In this document: one piece after another, positions 15,150-23,227 of the stretch
Position numbering within the stretch: the stretch's first letter is position 1
Layout: the number at the start of each line of letters is the position of its first letter
NCBI GenBank assembly: GCA_947446285.1
Contig: CANFGH010000023.1
Coordinates: forward strand, 1-33,607
Reading direction: 5' to 3'
DNA from: Chloroflexota bacterium
GTDB lineage: Bacteria > Chloroflexota > UBA11872 > UBA12225
DNA: 33,607 nucleotides
Position numbers and translations under genes: made by a program
Notes under the pieces: generated by a model
The model's database searches: none
What the model was told of the DNA's origin: nothing
What the model saw: only the letters and a program-made list of their open reading frames with translations

Positions 15150-16312
15150 CTGTCCCTGTCGTCCTTGATGCCCGAATACTGGCGTACAACCGCACCGGGA
15201 TCAGCAGGTACATCCGCCACCTCTATGAGGGCATGGCTTCGCTGCGCGACCGATTATCAACTGGCGCCGACCCGTTCCCGATCGACGTCACGGTCCTCTC
15301 GGCCCGACGCGACACGGAACACTCGCTGGCAGCCTCTTGGGTGCGTTCGGCGATTGGCTGGACGCCTCCCCATCACCGCCTTGAACGCGTCGCCCTGTCT
15401 GTTGAGATTGCGCGGACACTCATGCGTGCATTTCCGGCCCGTTCGGGCGCCCGGCCCGTTCTGCACAGCCCGGATCATGTGTGCCCTGAACCGCTTTCAG
15501 TGTTGGGGGCACGCCAGTGGGCATCGGTCGTGACCGTTCATGATTTATCATTCTTACGCGTGCCAGAAACACATTCGGTAGAGAGCCGCCGGTATTATGG
15601 GGGCATCCACCGGACTGTGCGCACGGCCGAGCGCATCATCTGTCCATCCCAGGCGACCGCGGACGATCTGCTTGACATGACGACCGCAGAACCTGACCGG
15701 ATCCGGGTCATCTACGAGGCGCCAGACCCGCGGTATGGTGAAGTTGGACCAATCTTCCAGTCCGTCGATGGCGAGCGACCGTACATCTTGACCGTCGGTT
15801 CAATTGAGAAGAGAAAGAATGTCAAGACAATTATCGACGCTATTGCGGCGATGAGCCCGGCAGACAGACCAGATGTAAAGATTGTAGGATCACCGGGGTC
15901 AGCCTACGATGATTGCGTAAAACAAATAGCAAGATATAGTATGACAAATCGGATCGAGTTCCTTGGCCGTGTGTCGACAGAAATGATCGCGAGTCTTTAT
16001 CGTGGAGCCGCGGCAATGGTGTACCCATCGCTCTATGAAGGGTTCGGACTTCCGATTGTCGAGGCAATGGCGTGTGGTGTGCCTGTTATTACGTCTACTT
16101 CATCCTGCCTGCCCGAAGTTGCAGGAGGTGCCGCTATTCTCGTCGAGCCGGAGGACGTGGATGGCTTGCGGAGTGCGATCTCGAGGGTGATCGGTGACCG
16201 CACCTTGGCGTCCGCGATGCGTGCGCGCGGACTGCGTCGGGCTGCGTCGTTTTCATGGGAGCGCGCGGCCACGGAGACGGTTGCGGTCTTCCTGGAGGCG
16301 TCACGCGCATGA
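15146..16312 (+). CDS. Glycosyltransferase family 4 protein
   Basis: The 388-aa protein is a GT-B fold retaining glycosyltransferase. The C-terminal half carries ILTVGSIEKRKN and the nucleotide-sugar EX7E motif with Glu298 and Glu306 (EGFGLPIVEAM), followed by CGVPVITSTSSCLPEVAGGAA. The N-terminal half begins VVLDARILAYNRTGISRY, typical of mannosyl- or rhamnosyltransferases that act on lipid-linked glycans. The ATG overlaps the preceding stop by 4 bases, so it is probably translationally coupled to the Wzy-like gene. Base composition is odd in the middle: by hand count the 60 bases from 15901 are 37% GC, far below the surroundings, and codons such as ATA, AAA and AGA cluster there. This suggests a recombined segment. 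Confidence 0.88.
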   Translation: MTVPVVLDARILAYNRTGISRYIRHLYEGMASLRDRLSTGADPFPIDVTVLSARRDTEHSLAASWVRSAIGWTPPHHRLERVALSVEIARTLMRAFPARSGARPVLHSPDHVCPEPLSVLGARQWASVVTVHDLSFLRVPETHSVESRRYYGGIHRTVRTAERIICPSQATADDLLDMTTAEPDRIRVIYEAPDPRYGEVGPIFQSVDGERPYILTVGSIEKRKNVKTIIDAIAAMSPADRPDVKIVGSPGSAYDDCVKQIARYSMTNRIEFLGRVSTEMIASLYRGAAAMVYPSLYEGFGLPIVEAMACGVPVITSTSSCLPEVAGGAAILVEPEDVDGLRSAISRVIGDRTLASAMRARGLRRAASFSWERAATETVAVFLEASRA

Positions 16313-18603
16313 GCCTCGACGCCCCATCCCCCGGTCGTGTCCTCTTCCTGATGCCCCAGGTGCCATGGCCTGCCACACAAGGTACGGCGCTCAGGAACTT
16401 CCATTTGATGAGAGCGGTCACCGATGCCGGACTGGAAGTCGACCTGATCGCGTTTGGCGACCCTCGGCGTTCCATTCCAACGGAGATCGCTGCGGTCTGC
16501 GCCCGGATTGAGATAGTGCCTCTACCAATACGGAGCCTTTTGACTCGCCTGTGCACGTTCCTTGCCGGCGAGCCCGACCTCGCCTGGCGCCTTACCTCGT
16601 CTGAGTTTTCGACCCGGCTTGATGGCATGTTGCGTGATGGCCGGTACGACGTCGTCCAGATCGAGGGATTCGAGATGGCCGGGTACCTGCTTGGGCCCAG
16701 CGCCTTGCGTCGAGAGGCGTGGGACCGTGCGCCGTGGACGCTTGCTGGTCATCGTGCTCCGCGCATTGTCTTTGACGATCACAATGCCGAGTACCAGTTG
16801 CAGGCGTCGGCCTCCCGGGTGGATTCGCAGCGCCCGCGCCGTTGGCCACGCGCGCTGTACTCGTGGGTCCAGGCCTCTCGCATCCGCCGTCGCGAGGCAC
16901 TCTACGCGTCGGCTGCCGATGTCTGTATTGCTGTCTCAGGTGAGGATGCCAAGCTCCTTCGCGAGATCGCCCCGGGTGTGGCTGTCCAGGTGGTGGCGAA
17001 CGGGATTGATGTGCGGTCGTACCGCAACGTTTCGTCGCCGACCGTCCCGCCCATTGTCTTCTTTGCGGGAAAGCTTGATTACCGCCCGAATGTCGATGCG
17101 TGTGAGTGGCTTGTGCGTTCGGTCTTGCCAACCGTGCGTGCGTCGGTCCCTGATGCCCGGGTTGTGCTCGCTGGTCGTGACCCTTCACCGTCAGTCCGGG
17201 CGCTCGCGGCTCCTGACATTGAGGTCACTGGCTACCTCTCCGACGCGGACATGCGTGCCCGTCTCGCCGGTGCGACCGTCGCCGTCGTTCCGATCCGGAT
17301 GGGAAGCGGGACGAGGTTCAAGGTCCTCGAGGCCATGGCTGCCGGTGTGCCGGTGGTGGCTACCCGCTTTGGTGCCGCTGGGTCCGGCATTGTTGACGGT
17401 GTCCATGGTCTCTTGTCCGAGAATGCGTCGGATTTGGCGTCTGCCCTCGTCCGTGTGCTTCGCGATGGGTCACTGAGAAAGACCCTGACCGTGCGGGCAA
17501 GGGAACTCGCCGAGGCGCGACATGACTGGTCGGCAATCACCCCGCACTTGGTTGCAGTCCACCGTCATCTCATCGGTGACGTGATGCCTCCGGCCAGTGT
17601 GATTGCAACTGTCCGGAACGAGGTACGAACCATTGCAGAAGTGCTGTCGGGCGTCGCCCGACAGCAACCAGTCCCGGCCGAGATGGTTGTTGTCGATGGT
17701 GGTTCGGACGATGGCACGCTGAACGTGGTCCGCGAGTGCGCGTCGCGGCTGGACGCTGCCTCTGGGGGACTGCATCTCACACTCAGGTCGGAACCGGGTG
17801 CCAACATCTCACGCGGGCGGAATCTCGCTGTTGATAACGCCAAGGGTGACGTCATTGCCGCCGTTGACGCAGGGACGGTGCTTGCCTCGGACTGGTTCTC
17901 GCGTCTCGTGGCGCCATTCAGGGGGGATGCCCGTGTCGGTGTAGTCAGCGGGTTCTTCGTTGGTGCACCAGAGACAGATTGGGAGCGCGCCCTTTCGGCG
18001 ACGACCCTGCCCTTGGTCGAGGACATCGACCCGGCGCGGTTTCTGCCGTCCAGTCGGTCGGTGGCCTTCCGGCGGACCGATTTCGTCCGGGCAGGGGGGT
18101 ATCCGGAGTGGTTGGACTACGGTGAAGACCTTGTTCTCGATCTTGCCTTGCGTCGCCTGGGCGTCGTGTTCCGGTTTCAGCCGCGTGCGGTTGTCCGTTT
18201 CCGTCCCCGTCCCACTCTTCGTGCCTACTTCCTGCAGTACTACCGCTATGCGCGTGGTGATGGCAAGGCGGGACTGTTCGCGCGTCGGCACGCCATCAGG
18301 TACGGCGCCTACCTAGGAGGCACGCTGCTAGCGATGGGAGCCTTTGACGGTCGGGGAGGAAGACTTCCAGCTACGCTATTGGTAGCTGGAGCAGTTTGCT
18401 ATCTGCGTCGGCCGCTGGTGCGCCTCGCGGTCACCGCCTCTTCGCCAGGAGACTTGATGCGGTGCGCACCCCTCCTGCCACTCGTGCGCTTCGTTGGGGA
18501 CGTGGCAAAGATGGCCGGCTACCCCGTCGGGTTGTGGTGGAGACATTCGCGTGGCGTCCTCTCCCATGATCGCCGACCGATTACTGCCTGGACGGCTGAG
18601 TAA
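16309..18603 (+). CDS. GT4-GT2 fusion glycosyltransferase
   Basis: This 764-aa protein joins two glycosyltransferases. Residues 1 to about 420 are a GT-B fold GT4 enzyme (MPQVPWPATQGTALRN at the N-terminus; GTRFKVLEAMAAGVPVVAT in the donor site). Residues from about 427 are a GT-A fold GT2 enzyme (ASVIATVRNEV, VVVDGGSDDGT, AAVDAGTVLASDW as the metal-site region, GEDLVLDLALRRLG), ending with one or two hydrophobic segments around residues 670-720. A methionine codon at 17584 stands exactly where a separate GT2 gene would start, so the fusion looks like loss of a stop codon between two former genes. The reading frame is unbroken. It would add two sugars in succession to the lipid-linked glycan. 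The ATG overlaps the preceding stop (ATGA). Confidence 0.86.
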   Translation: MSLDAPSPGRVLFLMPQVPWPATQGTALRNFHLMRAVTDAGLEVDLIAFGDPRRSIPTEIAAVCARIEIVPLPIRSLLTRLCTFLAGEPDLAWRLTSSEFSTRLDGMLRDGRYDVVQIEGFEMAGYLLGPSALRREAWDRAPWTLAGHRAPRIVFDDHNAEYQLQASASRVDSQRPRRWPRALYSWVQASRIRRREALYASAADVCIAVSGEDAKLLREIAPGVAVQVVANGIDVRSYRNVSSPTVPPIVFFAGKLDYRPNVDACEWLVRSVLPTVRASVPDARVVLAGRDPSPSVRALAAPDIEVTGYLSDADMRARLAGATVAVVPIRMGSGTRFKVLEAMAAGVPVVATRFGAAGSGIVDGVHGLLSENASDLASALVRVLRDGSLRKTLTVRARELAEARHDWSAITPHLVAVHRHLIGDVMPPASVIATVRNEVRTIAEVLSGVARQQPVPAEMVVVDGGSDDGTLNVVRECASRLDAASGGLHLTLRSEPGANISRGRNLAVDNAKGDVIAAVDAGTVLASDWFSRLVAPFRGDARVGVVSGFFVGAPETDWERALSATTLPLVEDIDPARFLPSSRSVAFRRTDFVRAGGYPEWLDYGEDLVLDLALRRLGVVFRFQPRAVVRFRPRPTLRAYFLQYYRYARGDGKAGLFARRHAIRYGAYLGGTLLAMGAFDGRGGRLPATLLVAGAVCYLRRPLVRLAVTASSPGDLMRCAPLLPLVRFVGDVAKMAGYPVGLWWRHSRGVLSHDRRPITAWTAE

Positions 18604-19589
18604 TGGTGCAATCAAGTTACCATAAATCCGACCCATTACTGGCACAGAGATGGAAGTCTCCGGCGTTTCGGGCTGGTGCGATCGTCGACGGATCGGTCGT
18701 CCGACAAGAACCCCTTGTGTCTGTCGTCATCGTCACCTACAACGTTTCCGACCTTGTCATCCAGTGCCTTCAGTCGGTCATCCTTAGCGAGGTGACGTTC
18801 GGAGTGGAGATCATCGTCATTGACTCGGGGACCGACGGATCGGCAGATCGAATCAGGTCGCAGTACCCGGAAATCACGGTCGTGGAGGCGCCTGAAAACC
18901 CCGGATTTGGGACGGCGTCCAACCTTGGCCTCCGACGTTCCCGCGGAAACTTCCTTCTCCTCTTGAACCCGGACACCATCATTCCGCCCGATGCGCTGTC
19001 GTTGGCGGTCGCTGACCTCGAGGCGAACCCTGGCCACGGGATCGTTGGTCCCAAGCTTGTCCGGGCTGATGGAACCCTGGATCTGTCGGCGCGCCGGTCG
19101 TTCCCGACTCCGCGCATCGCCCTCTACCATTTCCTTGGTCTGCCCAGACGATTTCCGGAAGTTCGCCCGTTTGGTGCCTACAACCTGACGTATCTGGACC
19201 CAGACATGCCGGCAATCGTCGATGCCGTCGCCGGATCATTCATGATGGTCCGTCGTGAGGCTCTCGAGATCGCCGGTCTCTTCGACGAATCGTTCTGGAT
19301 GTACGGAGAGGACCTCGACCTGTGCCTTCGGATCGGCAAGGCTGGTTGGAAGGCCAGGTACGTTCCCGCCATTGTGGTGACCCATTTCAAGGGCCAGAGC
19401 AGTCGGGCCCGTCCGTTGCGGTGCACCATCGAGTTCTATCGGGCGATGCACATCTTCTACCGAAAGCATCAATCGCCGCAGGCCGGTGTCGTCCAGAACT
19501 TCCTGGTGACCACTGGGATCGTCGCGTTGGGCGCCGTTGCCGTGCTGCGTGATCAGATGCGCCCGAAGGCGCACCGACGCGTTTCCTAG
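18603..19589 (+). CDS. Glycosyltransferase family 2 protein (rhamnosyltransferase-like)
   Basis: The 328-aa product is a GT-A fold inverting transferase. Motifs: VSVVIVTYNVSDLV, the IIVIDSGTDGSADR strand, LLLNPDTIIPPDAL containing the DxD-equivalent metal site, AGSFMMVRREALEIAGLFDESFWMYGEDLDLCLRI with the catalytic ED pair, and a C-terminal HFKGQSS. This arrangement is common in rhamnosyltransferases of the WbbL type, but the donor is not proven. A hydrophobic stretch near the C-terminus may attach it to the membrane. The start ATG overlaps the stop of the fusion gene (TAATG). The first 20 codons are noticeably more AT-rich than the rest. Confidence 0.87.
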   Translation: MVQSSYHKSDPLLAQRWKSPAFRAGAIVDGSVVRQEPLVSVVIVTYNVSDLVIQCLQSVILSEVTFGVEIIVIDSGTDGSADRIRSQYPEITVVEAPENPGFGTASNLGLRRSRGNFLLLLNPDTIIPPDALSLAVADLEANPGHGIVGPKLVRADGTLDLSARRSFPTPRIALYHFLGLPRRFPEVRPFGAYNLTYLDPDMPAIVDAVAGSFMMVRREALEIAGLFDESFWMYGEDLDLCLRIGKAGWKARYVPAIVVTHFKGQSSRARPLRCTIEFYRAMHIFYRKHQSPQAGVVQNFLVTTGIVALGAVAVLRDQMRPKAHRRVS

Positions 19590-19756
19590 CCTGACAGGAA
19601 TTCCCATCGTGACAGCGAGTGACCGGATCCTTAGCCGTGCGGGCAACGCCTCAGCGACTTGTGTGCAGTCATGGACGCTCGGACTGGCCGATGGGAACTG
19701 AACTTGGCGGGCGTCGACGGCGTACCCGGAGCAATGCGCCGGGGGCCGGGGTTGTG

Positions 19757-21316
19757 ATGTCAGACGACCATCCAGGTTCGCCGGTGGAGCCGGTTGGTGA
19801 GCGGGACCTCGGGAATCGTCCAGCGATTGCGGTTCAGGAGAGGCGCCCCGGCTCCTCGTCGATGTACCGTGCCGTCGCCCGGGCGGTCGGCACTCCCGCG
19901 TCGTTGACGACGTTCCAGCGCATCGCCCTCACGCCCGCCTTCCTGATTGTGGTTGACACCATCGCCATTGGTGCCGGTTTCCTGGTCGCCTACGTGTTGC
20001 GGTTCGTTCTGCAGTTCCCGGTCGCGGAGGAGGTGCATAGTCTCCGCTCCTATGCCGGATTCCTGTCTCTTGCCATTCCCGTCACCCTCACTGCCTTTGC
20101 TGCATACGGCCTATACCAGAGCCGGCAACTCGTGAATGCCATCGACCAAGTGTTCCGTCTGTTCACCGCCGTCCTCGTGGGCCTGGTCGTCACGGTCGCC
20201 ATTGCATCGTTCGTGATTCGCGGATGGCCGGACTATTCGAGACTGTTGATCGCCTACGTCTGGCTTGCCTGTTCGCTCCTTTCCTTCCTTGGCCGGCTCA
20301 TGTGGATCCGCTGGAGAGGTTGGTTGGCGTCCTATGGATCAGGTGTCCGCACCACCCTGATCGTCGGGGCCGGTTCTGCCGGTGTCCGGGTTGCACAGCA
20401 CTTCACGCGGTCATCACATCTTGGGTACCGCGTTGCCGGCTTCATCGACGGCACCCTTCCGGTGGGTGCCACGCCTGCGGGGACGCTCATTCCGGTTGTC
20501 GGCAAGCTCGACATGATCGACGACATCCTGGTCGCGATCCAGCCTCAGGAACTGATCCTCGCCGATCCGACCCTCTCGAATTTGGAGTTGATGAAACTGG
20601 TTAACCGGTGCGAAGGTCAGCCCGTCGGGATCCGTGTCTATCCGGACTTGTTCCAGACCCTTGTCAACGACGCATCACTCGTGAACCTGCAGGGTTTGCC
20701 GCTGGTTTCCTTGCGCGCGAGTGAACTTGAAGGATGGCAGCGGACGGTCAAACGCATCTTCGATGTCCTGTTCGCGGGAACGGTCCTCATCCTGACCGCG
20801 CCGATGATGCTGGTCATTGCCTTGGCTGTCCGCCTTGAGTCCCCGGGTCCGGTCTTCTTTGCCCAGGAACGCCTCGGGCAGGACGGAAAGAGATTTCACG
20901 CCATCAAGTTCCGGTCGATGGTCCAGGACGCCGAGAAGCGAACTGGCCAGTTCTGGACCGTGCCCAATGACCCGCGTCGCACCAGTGTCGGCACGTTCCT
21001 GCGTCGCCATTCCCTCGACGAATGGCCCCAGTTCATCAATGTTCTTGTCGGGGACATGAGCGTTGTCGGCCCGAGGCCCGAGAGACCGATGTTCGTGGCC
21101 CAGTTCAGCGAAAGTGTCCCGGACTACCTCCGGCGCTTGCGTGAACGTGCGGGTCTTACTGGTTGGGCTCAAGTCAATGGCTTGCGGGGCGATGTTCCCA
21201 TCGAGGAGCGCACGAAGTATGACCTGTATTACGTGGATAACTGGTCACTTTGGTTGGACATCAAGATCATCATGCGAACCGCCATTCTCCTGGTCCGCGA
21301 CAGCAGCGCGTACTGA
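19757..21316 (+). CDS. Undecaprenyl-phosphate sugar phosphotransferase (WbaP/WcaJ type)
   Basis: The protein, about 519 aa, is an exopolysaccharide polyprenyl glycosylphosphotransferase. Four N-terminal membrane helices are followed by a nucleotide-binding-like domain (TLIVGAGSAGVRVAQHF), a fifth hydrophobic segment and the C-terminal bacterial sugar transferase domain: KRIFDVLFAG, LESPGPVFFAQERLGQDGK, FRSM, DEWPQFINVLVGDMSVVGPRPERP and the GLTGWAQVNG block. It moves a sugar-1-phosphate from a UDP-sugar to undecaprenyl phosphate, the first step of repeat-unit assembly. Upstream ATG codons at 19619 and 19691 are possible; I choose 19757 because a G-rich sequence precedes it and the earlier residues are low-complexity and basic. 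It is the last gene of the glycan locus. Confidence 0.9.
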   Translation: MSDDHPGSPVEPVGERDLGNRPAIAVQERRPGSSSMYRAVARAVGTPASLTTFQRIALTPAFLIVVDTIAIGAGFLVAYVLRFVLQFPVAEEVHSLRSYAGFLSLAIPVTLTAFAAYGLYQSRQLVNAIDQVFRLFTAVLVGLVVTVAIASFVIRGWPDYSRLLIAYVWLACSLLSFLGRLMWIRWRGWLASYGSGVRTTLIVGAGSAGVRVAQHFTRSSHLGYRVAGFIDGTLPVGATPAGTLIPVVGKLDMIDDILVAIQPQELILADPTLSNLELMKLVNRCEGQPVGIRVYPDLFQTLVNDASLVNLQGLPLVSLRASELEGWQRTVKRIFDVLFAGTVLILTAPMMLVIALAVRLESPGPVFFAQERLGQDGKRFHAIKFRSMVQDAEKRTGQFWTVPNDPRRTSVGTFLRRHSLDEWPQFINVLVGDMSVVGPRPERPMFVAQFSESVPDYLRRLRERAGLTGWAQVNGLRGDVPIEERTKYDLYYVDNWSLWLDIKIIMRTAILLVRDSSAY

Positions 21317-21341
21317 CGGATCCACCCCAGAGAAGGGTCCG
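21317..21341 (+). terminator. Hairpin after the glycan locus
   Basis: CGGATCC (21317-21323) and GGGTCCG (21335-21341) pair over 7 bp with one G-T pair and an 11-base loop, directly after the sugar transferase stop codon. Only a short T-rich run follows. It may be a weak terminator that separates the glycan locus from hrcA. Confidence 0.4.
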
Positions 21342-21377
21342 CATTTCGCACCGCGTCATCGGATTTACGGCCCCGTT

Positions 21378-21386
21378 TGCTATGCT
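21378..21386 (+). promoter_or_regulatory. Extended -10 promoter of the heat-shock operon
   Basis: TGC-TATGCT is an extended -10 box. The transcription start would fall at about 21392-21394, just where the CIRCE operator begins, so a bound HrcA dimer would block initiation. No good -35 box is visible, which is acceptable for extended -10 promoters. Confidence 0.6.
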
Positions 21387-21394
21387 GAGTGCGG

Positions 21395-21421
21395 TTAGCA
21401 GTCTCGTTCGGTGACTGCTAA
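21395..21421. promoter_or_regulatory. CIRCE operator (HrcA binding site)
   Basis: TTAGCAGTC and GACTGCTAA form a perfect 9-bp inverted repeat with a 9-base spacer, upstream of hrcA. The consensus CIRCE arms are TTAGCACTC and GAGTGCTAA; here the seventh base of the left arm is changed from C to G and the right arm has the matching change, so symmetry is kept. The position at the predicted transcription start fits repression of the whole hrcA-grpE-dnaK-dnaJ operon. Confidence 0.93.
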
Positions 21422-21477
21422 CTCGATGGTCGTCACCGGTCCTGCGTTGACGTTGACGGTTGGTGAGGGTGATTGTC

Positions 21478-22608
21478 GTGGAGGGACGGAACGCCGCGGA
21501 CCACGTGTTGACTGAACGCCAGGCTCGGATCCTGAAGGCGGTCGTCGACCAGTATGTTCGCCATGCGTCGCCAGTTGCCTCGGAAACGCTCGTCCGAGAG
21601 CATGGCCTGGGCGTCAGTTCCGCAACGGTCCGCAATGAGCTGGCCGAACTGGAGGCCCGAGGCTACATCTGCCAGCCCCACACCTCCGCCGGACGCATTC
21701 CGTCCGAAACCGGCTACCGGTATTTCGTGCAGCGCCTGATGGCGGAACGTCAACTCTCTCTGTCTGAACGGGTCACGTTGCGCCACCAGTTCCACCAGGT
21801 CGCCCTCGTCCGCGAGGAATGGTTGCAACTGGCAGCAGTCACGCTTGCCCGCGGTGTCCAGGCCGCCGCCATCGTCACCGCCCCCCACATGCGACAGTCG
21901 CGCCTCAAGCACGTCGAGGCAGTCCAGATGCAGGAACATCTCGGACTGATCATCGTCGTCCTGCACGACGGCACCGTGAAACAGCAATTGGTCACACTGC
22001 CCGACGGCGTCACGCAAGCGCGCCTCTCCGCCGCGACCAGTCGCCTCAATCCGGTCTTCTCTGGGCGGACCCGTGTCGAGTTCAGCATCAAGGTGTCCGA
22101 ACTCCCCGAAGACCAGCCCCTCAGCACGGATGAGTCCTTCGTGTTCAGTCATGTGTCAAACATTGTCAAGGAAATCGACACCCGAGAGACACCTGTCTAT
22201 CACTCGGGACTTGTCGAATTGCTTGACCAACCCGAGTTTGCGCGGAGCGACCGTGCGCGGGCGATCGTCGAGCTTCTCGAACGACCCCAAACCTTGCGTG
22301 ATGTCCTGATGCCAGGATCGGACGCCGACCTTCCCGCGGCACTCGTGGACAGCAATCCGGTGCATGTCGTCATCGGAAGCGAGAACCGGTGGGACTGGAT
22401 GCGCGAATGCGCTGTCGTGACGAGCCAGTACGGTCTCTTCGGCGAACTGACCGGATTCATCGGCGTTCTCGGTCCTGTACGTTTTCCCTACGGCGTAGCC
22501 GTCCCGGCGGTCCGGTACATTGCGCGCCTCATGACCGAGGTCCTCGTGAACGACTGGCCCTCGGGATCGTCGACCAGACCATCAGAGGAGATTGATCGTG
22601 TCAGCTGA
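21478..22608 (+). CDS. hrcA: Heat-inducible transcription repressor HrcA
   Basis: The product, about 376 aa, is HrcA: an N-terminal winged helix (LTERQARILKAVVDQYVRHASPVAS, then SSATVRNELAELEARGYICQPHTSAGRIPSETGYRYFV, the most conserved part of the family), followed by the GAF-like and dimerisation domains; the C-terminal PVRFPYGVAVPAVRYIA also matches. It binds CIRCE and is kept active by chaperonins in the systems studied. The frame opens at a TTG at 21460, but a GTG at 21478 has GAGGGTG 6-7 bases upstream and I take that as the start. It is autoregulated through the CIRCE site 56 bases upstream. The stop codon lies inside the first codons of grpE. Confidence 0.95.
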   Translation: MEGRNAADHVLTERQARILKAVVDQYVRHASPVASETLVREHGLGVSSATVRNELAELEARGYICQPHTSAGRIPSETGYRYFVQRLMAERQLSLSERVTLRHQFHQVALVREEWLQLAAVTLARGVQAAAIVTAPHMRQSRLKHVEAVQMQEHLGLIIVVLHDGTVKQQLVTLPDGVTQARLSAATSRLNPVFSGRTRVEFSIKVSELPEDQPLSTDESFVFSHVSNIVKEIDTRETPVYHSGLVELLDQPEFARSDRARAIVELLERPQTLRDVLMPGSDADLPAALVDSNPVHVVIGSENRWDWMRECAVVTSQYGLFGELTGFIGVLGPVRFPYGVAVPAVRYIARLMTEVLVNDWPSGSSTRPSEEIDRVS

Positions 22609-23218
22609 TTCGCAGAACACCGAGGCCGGCATGTCTTCCGGGACGCGCGCCGAGGTCCGTGAACTCGAGCGGCAGCTTGACGAGGCCCGTGCCCAGGTCA
22701 AGGCTGCCGAGGAACGTGCCCAGGAGAACCTGGACCGTTGGCAGCGTGCCCAGGCGGATCTGGTCAACTACCGGCGCCGGACGCAATTCGACCGTGAACA
22801 GGAGCTCAAGTTCGCCGGGCTTCCCCTCATCACGGAAATGCTCCGCATCTTTGACGGCTTCGACCGCGCGTGGAAGTCCCTGCCGGTGGCCCTCCGCAAC
22901 CTCTCGTGGATCGAGGGCATCTGGATGCTTGACCAGCAGTTCCAGGAGATCATTCGCCGGACAGGGTTGAGCAGGATTGACCAGGCTGACCTACCATTCG
23001 ATCCCCGGATCCACGATGCCATCGCGACCGAACCCGGCGAAGGCGACCCGTACGTGCTTGAGGTTTTTCAGGCCGGGTACGAATTGCACGACCGTGTCGT
23101 GCGGCCGGCGCTCGTGAAGGCTGGGCCTCGTCAAGTTTCCGGGCCGTCCGCCGAAGTTGCAGATGGGTCAGACCCGGTCCACCAGCACGACCACACGCAC
23201 GACGAGACCGGCCGGTAA
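22598..23218 (+). CDS. grpE: Nucleotide exchange factor GrpE
   Basis: The 206-aa protein is GrpE, the exchange factor that releases ADP from DnaK. Residues about 12-60 form the long coiled coil (VRELERQLDEARAQVK onwards), then the conserved QADLVNYRRRTQFDRE, a helix bundle, and the C-terminal beta domain (DPRIHDAIATEPGEGD, VLEVFQAGYELHDRVVRPALVKA). The start GTG at 22598 has a strong ribosome binding site (GAGGAG, 7 bases upstream) and overlaps the hrcA stop; an upstream TTG at 22592 is less well placed. The tail is rich in Asp, His and Thr. It is transcribed with hrcA and dnaK. Confidence 0.95.
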   Translation: MSADSQNTEAGMSSGTRAEVRELERQLDEARAQVKAAEERAQENLDRWQRAQADLVNYRRRTQFDREQELKFAGLPLITEMLRIFDGFDRAWKSLPVALRNLSWIEGIWMLDQQFQEIIRRTGLSRIDQADLPFDPRIHDAIATEPGEGDPYVLEVFQAGYELHDRVVRPALVKAGPRQVSGPSAEVADGSDPVHQHDHTHDETGR

Positions 23219-23227
23219 GCGGGATAC

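Noticed and set aside
17560-17600. Frameshift or missed stop between the GT4 and GT2 domains
   Set aside because: The frame is continuous and the amino acid sequence is sensible through the joint. Only resequencing could show otherwise, so the fusion is kept.
18366-18390. Perfect 9-bp inverted repeat (TCCAGCTAC and GTAGCTGGA) in the GT4-GT2 fusion gene
   Set aside because: It lies inside coding sequence, and one or a few such repeats are expected by chance in 33 kb.
19601-19697. 9-bp inverted repeat TTCCCATCG and CGATGGGAA around the sugar transferase start region
   Set aside because: The arms are 79 bases apart and no other structure supports pairing; chance is likely.
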